Shown piece after piece: positions 9,517 to 15,705 of a DNA stretch of 64,000 bases (position 1 is the stretch's first letter; each line of letters starts with the position of its first letter). The DNA comes from Thioclava electrotropha (lineage in GTDB: Bacteria; Pseudomonadota; Alphaproteobacteria; Rhodobacterales; Rhodobacteraceae). The translations under genes were made by a program, and so were the position numbers. The notes under the pieces were generated by a model that was not told the DNA's origin, searched no databases, and worked only from the letters and a program-made list of their open reading frames with translations. Location: NCBI RefSeq assembly GCF_002085925.2, contig NZ_CP053562.1, positions 186,001-250,000 on the forward strand, read 5' to 3'.

Positions 9517-10148
9517 GCCTGGAACTGATCGATCTGAGCCTGACCGCGTCCGACGCCTCCGCGCCGCTCTTCGCTCCGCTGTCGCTGGTCGTGGCGCCCG
9601 GAGAGACCGTCTGCCTGATGGGGCCCTCCGGGATCGGCAAGTCGAGCCTGCTCGCCCATATCGGGGGCCATCTGCCGCGGGGGTTCACGGCTTCGGGGGA
9701 TGTCCGGCTCGATGGCGAAAGCGTCACGCAGCTCCCCGCTGAGAGGCGCGGCATCGGGATGCTGTTCCAGCAGGCGCAGCTGTTCCCACATCTCTCGGTC
9801 GGCGACAATCTGGCCTTCGGTCTGTCGGCGCAGGTGAAGGGCAAGGTCGCCCGGCACGCGGCGGTGGAGGCCGCGCTGGAACAGGCCGGGCTTGCGGGCA
9901 TGGCGGATCGCGACCCGGCGACGCTATCGGGCGGGCAGCGCACCCGCGCGGCGTTGATGCGCACGCTGCTGGCGCGACCCCGTGCGGTGCTTATCGACGA
10001 ACCCTTCGCCGCGCTCGATGCGGAGTTGCGGGCCGAGATCCGCAGTTTCACGCTGCAGCATCTTGAGGCTGAGCGTATCCCGTGCCTCATGGTCAGCCAC
10101 GATCCGGATGACGGCGCGGCCGCGGCGCGCCGGATCGCATTGGGCTGA
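9513..10148 (+). CDS. ynjD: ABC transporter ATP-binding protein, YnjD family
   Basis: Cytoplasmic ATPase of the importer, 211 residues from the ATG at 9513 preceded by GGAGG. Walker A GPSGIGKSS (37-45), Q-loop in FQQAQLF, signature LSGGQRTRAAL, Walker B AVLIDEPFAALD and switch histidine in MVSHDPDD are all present, so it should be active. The protein is short for an ABC ATPase and has no C-terminal regulatory domain, as expected for YnjD. Its start overlaps the permease gene by 4 bases. It ends the TVP38-phosphatidyltransferase-YnjBCD operon. Confidence 0.88.
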   Translation: MSLELIDLSLTASDASAPLFAPLSLVVAPGETVCLMGPSGIGKSSLLAHIGGHLPRGFTASGDVRLDGESVTQLPAERRGIGMLFQQAQLFPHLSVGDNLAFGLSAQVKGKVARHAAVEAALEQAGLAGMADRDPATLSGGQRTRAALMRTLLARPRAVLIDEPFAALDAELRAEIRSFTLQHLEAERIPCLMVSHDPDDGAAAARRIALG

Positions 10149-10221
10149 ACCTCGCGCAGCCGCAATGCGGCGAAACCCGGCAGACTTGCGCGATGAGGGC
10201 GCTGAGGCTATCTCCAAGCGC

Positions 10222-10881
10222 ATGATTTCTGCTGTCGGACACCGCTCGTCACGTCTTTTGAAACCCCTCGCCTTCGCACTGGGGATGACCGGTTTGCTGG
10301 CCGCCTGCCAGCCGACGTCATTCGGCACGGCGCAGGTCGCGAAGGCCCGCACCACGCTGGCCAATGGCGCGTTGACGGTGGCGGCGCCGAAAGGCTGGTG
10401 CATCGATCCGAAAAGCCTGCGCAATTCCGGCGCGGGGGGCTTCGCGCTCTTTGGCAATTGCGCGGCGATCTCCGGCAATGCCGAGGATGCCCACGCGCCC
10501 GAGCCCGCGCTGCTGAGCGTCACGGTCGGGCCGCCCGCCTTGGAGGATGGCTCCGGCAAGCTGTCGCAGGACCGGCTCAAGAAAATCGGTGATTTCTTCC
10601 ATTCCGAAATCGGGCGCGCGGCGCTGTCGCGCTCGGGCGAAGCCGCTGACGTCACGATCAAGGGCACCGAAATCTCGAATGGCACCTTGCTGCTGCGGGT
10701 CGAGGACCGCTCCGGCACGGGCGGACCGCCGATTGCGAAGACCTATCTGCGGGGCGTCACGGCCCTTGGCGGGCGGATCACGGCGCTGTCGGTGATGCCG
10801 CTGAAGGAAGGCGAAATGAGCTATGCCCAGCAGCGGCAATTGCTGGAGACATTCATCGCCGCGATCCGCGCCGCGAATTGA
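10222..10881 (+). CDS. Putative lipoprotein of unknown function
   Basis: A 219-residue protein from the ATG at 10222. The N-terminus is basic then hydrophobic and ends in the lipobox LLAAC, so it should be lipid-anchored on the periplasmic side. The mature part shows repeated Gly/Ser/Ala-rich beta-type stretches and two cysteines (WCIDPKS and FGNCAAIS) that could form a disulfide; no known domain is recognised. The start is uncertain: no strong ribosome site is visible, and an upstream ATG at 10165 is also in frame. It sits 73 bases after ynjD in the same direction and might be read through from that operon. Confidence 0.7.
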   Translation: MISAVGHRSSRLLKPLAFALGMTGLLAACQPTSFGTAQVAKARTTLANGALTVAAPKGWCIDPKSLRNSGAGGFALFGNCAAISGNAEDAHAPEPALLSVTVGPPALEDGSGKLSQDRLKKIGDFFHSEIGRAALSRSGEAADVTIKGTEISNGTLLLRVEDRSGTGGPPIAKTYLRGVTALGGRITALSVMPLKEGEMSYAQQRQLLETFIAAIRAAN

Positions 10882-11033
10882 CCGCCCAAGCCGACGCATC
10901 GTCACCTTCACGGCCGAAACCCCGGAACGCGATGAGTTCGTGCGGAAATTCCCCCTTTCTCGCAACCCGATGATAAGGAATAACTGCTGTGATGCCGCAG
11001 ATGGCACCGGCAGGCGGGAAAGAAGGGCAGCAC

Positions 11034-11807
11034 ATGGCAGGACGGAACGGCGGATCGCTGTTGCAACGGATTGCCGAGCGGCGCAGCTTGCGGCGCTGGC
11101 GCGATGCGGCGTCCAAGGTCCCTGCATTGGATCCGGAGGGGCTTCGCGGTCTGCGCGCACGTGCCCGCGCCCTGCGCAACGAAGTCGACACGGTGCTGCG
11201 CGCGACCGAACAGCGGCTGACGGCTTTTCCCGGCGATAGCTCTGTGCGCAAACCGTCGGGCAGCGATTGGGCGTGGCGTCCGCCGCTGTGGCGCGTGAAG
11301 GCGCATCCGCATGGCATCGCGGGGGCGCAAAGCCGCGACAAGCTTGGCGATGACCTCACCCTGTTCCATGACTGCCCGCGCTCCGAGATCACGCTGCGCC
11401 AGATCCGCAATACGAAGGGCGAAACGCTCGCGCCGTTCGGGCTGCGGCTCGATGTGCTGCGGTTCGAAGGGTCGTTCCTGTCGCTGGTGCTCGACCTGCC
11501 CGACGCGGCGCTTGGCGGGCTGCAACTCAACCATCTCATCCGGCTGGAGATGCAGCTGGACTGCGAGCGGGAGCTGGAAGTGTTCTGCCGCCTCAACATC
11601 AAGCACGGCCCCAATTCGGAGCAGCTGGTGCGCGAACTGCCCCATGGCGACGGCGCGCGCTCTGTCGAATTCGATCTGGCCTATACGCGGATGAACGAGC
11701 GGCGGCTGGAAAAGGCGTGGGTCGATCTGATTTTTGAAAACCCACGGATGAACGAGGTGGTGATCCGCGATCTCACCTTCGCGCGCTACCCGCGCGCCGA
11801 ACTGTGA
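11034..11807 (+). CDS. DUF6478-like protein of unknown function
   Basis: A 257-residue soluble protein, starting at the ATG preceded by AGAAGGG. It has no signal peptide or membrane segment. The N-terminal ~75 residues are helical and Arg/Ala-rich; the rest is beta-type and rich in hydrophobic/charged alternation (for example LRLDVLRFEGSFLSLVLDLP). It resembles the DUF6478 proteins of Rhodobacteraceae as I remember them; that assignment is from pattern, not a search. The coiled-coil gene 11 bases downstream is probably its partner. Confidence 0.65.
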   Translation: MAGRNGGSLLQRIAERRSLRRWRDAASKVPALDPEGLRGLRARARALRNEVDTVLRATEQRLTAFPGDSSVRKPSGSDWAWRPPLWRVKAHPHGIAGAQSRDKLGDDLTLFHDCPRSEITLRQIRNTKGETLAPFGLRLDVLRFEGSFLSLVLDLPDAALGGLQLNHLIRLEMQLDCERELEVFCRLNIKHGPNSEQLVRELPHGDGARSVEFDLAYTRMNERRLEKAWVDLIFENPRMNEVVIRDLTFARYPRAEL

Positions 11808-11818
11808 CGGAGGCGAGG

Positions 11819-12169
11819 ATGCTGGACAGCACGCGGATCAAGGCAGGGCGCTGGGAAGCGGTGAGCCATGAGAAAGAGGCGCCCGATCTGGAGGTGCGTC
11901 ATCAGGGCGAGGTGCTCGAGGGGCTGTCGGTCAGCGGCGCGCCCGGCGACTGGCGCATCGTGCAGCCGATCCCGGCGGAGTTGCTGAGCGAGGGGGTGCT
12001 GACCTTCCTCGTCTGCCGTAAGGCGGATGGCGAGGTGATCGACCGCTTCTCGCTGGTCGCAGGCGCGCCGCTGGCGGGCGATCTGCGCGCCGAGATCGAC
12101 CTGCTGCGCGCCGAGCTGGACATGCTGTCGCGCGCCTTCCGCCAGCATTGCGCCGAGAGCGAAAGCTGA
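11819..12169 (+). CDS. Small protein with C-terminal coiled coil
   Basis: A 116-residue acidic protein. The ATG at 11819 follows GGAGG spaced 5 bases, better than the GTG at 11804 that would overlap the previous gene. The N-terminal ~75 residues look like a small beta domain, and the last ~35 (LRAEIDLLRAELDMLSRAF) have the heptad pattern of a coiled coil, suggesting a dimer or a docking segment. Translationally linked to the preceding DUF6478-like gene. No function assigned. Confidence 0.7.
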   Translation: MLDSTRIKAGRWEAVSHEKEAPDLEVRHQGEVLEGLSVSGAPGDWRIVQPIPAELLSEGVLTFLVCRKADGEVIDRFSLVAGAPLAGDLRAEIDLLRAELDMLSRAFRQHCAESES

Positions 12170-12188
12170 GCATTTCACGCGCGTCCCT

Positions 12189-12208
12189 CGCGCGCGGGCG
12201 CGCGCGCG
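12189..12208. repeat. Alternating CG tract between convergent genes
   Basis: Twenty bases composed only of C and G, almost perfectly alternating (two CG runs joined at a central GGG). It is self-complementary enough to form a hairpin and is a plausible Z-DNA former. It lies in the 51-base gap between two convergent stop codons; there is no U-tract, so an intrinsic terminator is not supported. Confidence 0.6.
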
Positions 12209-12220
12209 TAGTAAGCAGAC

Positions 12221-13849
12221 CTACGCGTCGAGCAGTTTGGCGACCGCCCGCAGCTCGAATTTCTGGATCTTTCCGGTCGAGGTTTTCGGCAGTTCCGAGA
12301 ACACCACGCGCTTGGGCGTCTTGAAGCCCGCGAGCCGTGCGCGGCAGAACTTGATCAGCTCCTCCTCCGTTGCCTCCTTGCCCTCCTTCAGCTCGACAAA
12401 GGCGCAGGGCACCTCGCCCCAGGTCTCGTCCGGCTTCGCCACGACCGAGGCGAGCGAGACCGCCGGATGGGCGCAGATCACGCCCTCCACCTCGACCGAG
12501 GAGACGTTCTCGCCGCCCGAAATGATGATGTCCTTCGCGCGGTCGGTGATCTTGATGTAGCCGTCGGGATGCATGAAGGCGATGTCGCCCGAGTGGAACA
12601 CGCCACCCTCGAAGGCTTCGCGCGTCGCCTGCGGGTTCTTGAAATAGCCCTTCATGACCATGTTGCCTCGGAAGACGATCTCGCCCAGATGCTGGGCGTC
12701 GCGCGCGACCTCCTTGCCCTGATCGTAGACGGTGACCTTCTCGAGCATCGGCATCGAGACCCCGGTGCGCGCCTTAAGATCGGCGCGCGCCTCGCCCTCG
12801 GTTCCCTCCCAGGAGGGCTTCCAGGTGCATTCCACCGCCGGGCCATAGGTTTCGGTCAGCCCGTAGACCTGCGTGACGTTGAAGCCCAGAGGCTCGATCG
12901 CGGCCAGCGTCGAGGCGGGCGGGGGCGCACCGGCGGTGAAGACCTCCACCACATGATCGAAGGCGCGGCGATGTTCGTCCTTGGCGTTGATGATCGTGTT
13001 CAGCACGATCGGCGCGCCGCCGAAATGCGTCACGCCATGATCGGCGATCGCGTCATAGATATTCTTCGCAGTTACGTCCCGGCAGCCGACGACCGTGCCG
13101 CCCATCATCGGGATCATCCAGCTATGTGTCCACGAGTTGCAATGGAACAGCGGCACGATGGTCAGCAGAACTGGATAGAGCTGCATGCGCCACGAGATCG
13201 CATTCGCCTGAGTCGAGAGATAGGCGCCCCGGTGATGATAGACGACCCCCTTGGGCTTGCCGGTCGTGCCGGAGGTGTAATTGAGCGCGATGCTCTCCCA
13301 TTCGTCCTCGGGCATGATCCAGTCGAACATCGGATCGCCCTCGGCCACCAGCGCCTCGTATTCGAGGTAGTGCCCGGTCGGCTCGAAGCCGTGCTCGGGG
13401 TCGGCCACTTCGATGATCTGCGGCGCGGGGCCCTTCATCTTCTTCACGGCTTCTTCGGCCACCGGCAGGAAGGCCACGTCACAGAGCACGATCTTCGCAC
13501 CGCCATGTTCGAAGATATAGGCGACGGTATCGACATCGAGCCGTGTGTTGATCGCATTGAGGACCGCGCCGCAGGCGGGCACGCCGAAATGCGCCTCGAT
13601 CTGGGGCAGGGTGTTGGGCAGGATCGTCGCCACCACGTCGCCGGGTTTCACGCCGCGCGCCTTGAGGGCGGAGGCCAGCTGACTCACGCGCGCGTGGTAA
13701 TCGACGTAATTATAAGAGCGGCTGCCGTAGATCACCGCCGGTCGCTCGGGGAAGACCTCCAGCGCGCGGTTGAGATGCGACAAAGGTGTAAGCGGTGCGT
13801 AATTCGCCGCGCATTTCTCCAGACCCGTCTCGTCTGCAAGCCAGCCCAT
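12221..13849 (-). CDS. Acyl-CoA synthetase (AMP-binding)
   Basis: Activates a carboxylic acid to its CoA thioester through an acyl-adenylate. The ATG at 13849 follows GGAGG and gives 542 residues, standard for the medium-chain/AlkK/DmdB-like class. Motifs: ATP loop YTSGTTGKPKGV, YGLTETYG, HSGDIAF with the adenylate-binding Asp, DRAKDIIISGGENVSS, and catalytic lysine in PKTSTGKIQKFELR. Rhodobacteraceae carry several paralogues, including methylmercaptopropionate-CoA ligase of DMSP breakdown; which substrate this one uses cannot be told. It is monocistronic here and divergent from the sulfotransferase across 97 bases. Confidence 0.9.
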   Translation of the reverse strand: MGWLADETGLEKCAANYAPLTPLSHLNRALEVFPERPAVIYGSRSYNYVDYHARVSQLASALKARGVKPGDVVATILPNTLPQIEAHFGVPACGAVLNAINTRLDVDTVAYIFEHGGAKIVLCDVAFLPVAEEAVKKMKGPAPQIIEVADPEHGFEPTGHYLEYEALVAEGDPMFDWIMPEDEWESIALNYTSGTTGKPKGVVYHHRGAYLSTQANAISWRMQLYPVLLTIVPLFHCNSWTHSWMIPMMGGTVVGCRDVTAKNIYDAIADHGVTHFGGAPIVLNTIINAKDEHRRAFDHVVEVFTAGAPPPASTLAAIEPLGFNVTQVYGLTETYGPAVECTWKPSWEGTEGEARADLKARTGVSMPMLEKVTVYDQGKEVARDAQHLGEIVFRGNMVMKGYFKNPQATREAFEGGVFHSGDIAFMHPDGYIKITDRAKDIIISGGENVSSVEVEGVICAHPAVSLASVVAKPDETWGEVPCAFVELKEGKEATEEELIKFCRARLAGFKTPKRVVFSELPKTSTGKIQKFELRAVAKLLDA

Positions 13850-13946
13850 GAAATCCTCCACGTAAATTGTCCGGGCATCTTCAGGCGGCATCGCGCGAAA
13901 GGAAAGAGGGTTTGCGTCATCTTTCGTCACAGCTAGTGTCGCGCGC

Positions 13947-14594
13947 ATGATCGTTTCGCATGGCCGCCGCTACATCTTCGTTCATATCCCGAAGACGGGT
14001 GGCACGGCGCTGACGCTCGCGCTGGAGAACCGCGCGATGGCGGATGACCTGCTGATCGGCGATACGCCCAAGGCGCGGCGGCGCAAACGCAGGCTGGAGG
14101 GACGCGAGACCCGGGGGCGGCTTTGGAAGCATTCCACGCTGAGCGACGGGCTGGGCCTCTATAGCGAAGATGAGGCACGCAGCTATTTCACCTTCACGCT
14201 GGTGCGGAACCCGTGGGACCGGGTCGTCAGCTACTACCATTGGTTGCGCGAGCAGCGGATGGCGCATCCCGCCGTGGCGTTAGCAAAGTCGCTCAGCTTT
14301 TCGGACTTCCTTAACCATCCGCACACGCAGGCATCCCTCGCGGCGGCCCCCTATGGCAGCTACATGCGGCTGCCGGACGGGGAGGAGATTTGTGACCTCT
14401 ATATTCGCCTCGAAGATGTAGAGGCCGATGCCGCACCTCTCGCGTCACATCTCGGGTTTTCCGTGACTCCCCTCGCGAGATGCAACATCTCCGAGCGGAA
14501 GCGCAACTGGCGCGGGTATTTTTCAGATTTCGATGCTGAAGTGGTTTCGAAACTCTGTGCCGAGGACATCGCGCGGTTCGGTTACCGATTCTAA
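13947..14594 (+). CDS. Sulfotransferase family protein
   Basis: PAPS-dependent sulfotransferase of the eukaryote-like family 2 type, 215 residues. The 5'-phosphosulfate loop HIPKTGGT (residues 13-20) and the 3'-phosphate loop RNPWDRVVSYY are both intact. In bacteria such enzymes usually sulfate cell-surface glycans or small secondary metabolites; the acceptor is unknown. Third-position GC is lower towards its 3' end than in neighbouring housekeeping genes. It stands alone between an acyl-CoA synthetase and a Hint-domain gene and looks like accessory content. Confidence 0.85.
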   Translation: MIVSHGRRYIFVHIPKTGGTALTLALENRAMADDLLIGDTPKARRRKRRLEGRETRGRLWKHSTLSDGLGLYSEDEARSYFTFTLVRNPWDRVVSYYHWLREQRMAHPAVALAKSLSFSDFLNHPHTQASLAAAPYGSYMRLPDGEEICDLYIRLEDVEADAAPLASHLGFSVTPLARCNISERKRNWRGYFSDFDAEVVSKLCAEDIARFGYRF

Positions 14595-14636
14595 ATTTTC
14601 GCGCAATTGCAATTTGCGACGCAATTTGGGCGATTC

Positions 14637-14650
14637 TCACGGGTCTGTGA
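14637..14650. promoter_or_regulatory. Dyad TCACGGGTCTGTGA (copy 1)
   Basis: A short inverted repeat, TCAC/GTGA, 20 bases before the first LuxR-box-like site. A near-identical dyad occurs at 14713-14726, so the two probably bind the same factor. Confidence 0.4.
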
Positions 14651-14656
14651 GCGCAC

Positions 14657-14676
14657 CCCTATCCAAAAAGATAGGT
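14657..14676. promoter_or_regulatory. LuxR-box-like operator 1
   Basis: CCCTATCCAAAAAGATAGGT has the CT-N12-AG core of LuxR-type boxes, with CTATC/GATAG arms. It is part of a 25-bp unit (14655-14679) repeated exactly 33 bases downstream. It lies 148 bases before the Hint gene start. Confidence 0.5.
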
Positions 14677-14689
14677 CAAACGCGCGAAC

Positions 14690-14709
14690 CCCTATCCAAA
14701 AAGATAGGT
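14690..14709. promoter_or_regulatory. LuxR-box-like operator 2
   Basis: An exact copy of operator 1, 33 bases downstream, which is close to three helical turns and therefore on the same DNA face. Confidence 0.5.
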
Positions 14710-14712
14710 CAA

Positions 14713-14726
14713 TCACGGGTCCGTGA
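14713..14726. promoter_or_regulatory. Dyad TCACGGGTCCGTGA (copy 2)
   Basis: Better inverted repeat than copy 1: TCACGG and CCGTGA around a two-base centre. It lies directly between operators 2 and 3. Confidence 0.4.
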
Positions 14727-14732
14727 GCAACT

Positions 14733-14752
14733 TACTGTCCGAAAGTATAGGT
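14733..14752. promoter_or_regulatory. LuxR-box-like operator 3 (diverged)
   Basis: TACTGTCCGAAAGTATAGGT keeps the CT-N12-AG spacing although several inner bases differ from operators 1 and 2. A TTGCCA that could serve as -35 (14753-14758) follows at once, the usual place for a LuxR-activated promoter. Confidence 0.45.
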
Positions 14753-14823
14753 TTGCCACATTTCGGTCACCTTTCGGCCCCGGAAACTCCCCAGGAATCA
14801 ATTGATCTAGGTAGGACGAAGAA

Positions 14824-15525
14824 ATGGCCTCGCCGACTTTCAGAAGGAAGACCGACATGACCCGCAGTGCAACGACGACTTGGAACGACGATTGCGCCTT
14901 TGATTCCGCTCTGGCGGGCGCAACCTCCGGGCGAGTGCTCGATAACGGGGCTGCTTCGGGGATCGTTGCCGGAACGCGAATCGCGACCGCTATGGGCTGG
15001 CGCCCGGTGGAAGCAATTGCGGTTCGCGACATGGTCATGACCTTCGACAGTGGCCTGCGTCCCGTCGTGGACGTCAAGCGAACTCAACTCTGGCTCGGTC
15101 ACGGGCGTTGCCCGGACCATCGCAAGCCGCTCGCCGTGCCGGTCGGCGCGTTGGGCAACAAAACCCCGATGCTGCTTTTGCCTGAACAGAACATGATGGT
15201 GGAAAGCGACATGGCTGAGGCAATTTACGGTGACCCCTTCGCCGTAATCCCTGCCTCTGCTCTTGAAGGCTATCGTGGGATCGATCGGATTACACCCCAC
15301 CGTCCGATCGACGTGATCGTGCTGGAGTTTGAGGAGGAGGAGATCGTCTACGCAAATGGTTCTGGCATGGTCCATTGCGGTTCGGTCAACAGCCACCGGC
15401 TTGAAGCACTCTTCGACGATGATGCAGGCCCGAACTACGAGACGCTGTCGCTTGAAATGGCACGCTCGATCGTTGCAGGGCTCATCGACGAAGATCTGAC
15501 CGCGCACGCTTACGCGGCAGAGTGA
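14824..15525 (+). CDS. Degenerate Hint-domain protein
   Basis: A 233-residue protein with the Hint (hedgehog/intein) signature AGTRIATAMGWRPVEAIAVRD followed by the Rhodobacteraceae-type VPVGALGNKTPMLLLPEQN segment. In typical members the block begins with a catalytic Cys four residues before the GT; here that residue is Gly. The usual SPQHR-like motif reads LPEQN. Self-processing is therefore unlikely. The ATG at 14824 has AGGA 7 bases upstream, but an in-frame ATG at 14857 follows GAAGGAAG and may be the true start. No signal peptide is seen. Three LuxR-box-like sites precede the gene and a strong terminator follows it, so it is a single-gene unit. Confidence 0.75.
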   Translation: MASPTFRRKTDMTRSATTTWNDDCAFDSALAGATSGRVLDNGAASGIVAGTRIATAMGWRPVEAIAVRDMVMTFDSGLRPVVDVKRTQLWLGHGRCPDHRKPLAVPVGALGNKTPMLLLPEQNMMVESDMAEAIYGDPFAVIPASALEGYRGIDRITPHRPIDVIVLEFEEEEIVYANGSGMVHCGSVNSHRLEALFDDDAGPNYETLSLEMARSIVAGLIDEDLTAHAYAAE

Positions 15526-15564
15526 TAGCCCGGCCTGATTCCCTCCTGATCAACTGACAGGCCG

Positions 15565-15597
15565 AACGCCGCACCCATGACCAGGGTGCGGCGTTTT
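15565..15597 (+). terminator. Rho-independent terminator of the Hint gene
   Basis: A 12-bp perfect stem, AACGCCGCACCC pairing with GGGTGCGGCGTT around a 7-base loop, followed by TT on the plus strand. It begins about 40 bases after the Hint stop codon. Confidence 0.8.
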
Positions 15598-15649
15598 CCT
15601 TTGTCTTGGAGACAGGTGGGAGGCGGGCGTTGAAGTGCCTCCCGGCCAT

Positions 15650-15682
15650 AGAAAAACGCCGGGGCCTTTCGGTCCCGGCGTT
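15650..15682 (-). terminator. Rho-independent terminator of the thiolase-FadB operon
   Basis: On the minus strand AACGCCGGG pairs with CCCGGCGTT and a TTTTTC run follows. It lies 24 bases after the fadB stop. Confidence 0.75.
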
Positions 15683-15705
15683 CTGGTTTCTCTGGCGCTG
15701 TGGGA

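Noticed and set aside
14795..14806. AATCAATTGATC as a possible FNR-type site before the Hint gene
   Set aside because: It is a continuous palindrome and lacks the TTGAT-N4-ATCAA spacing.
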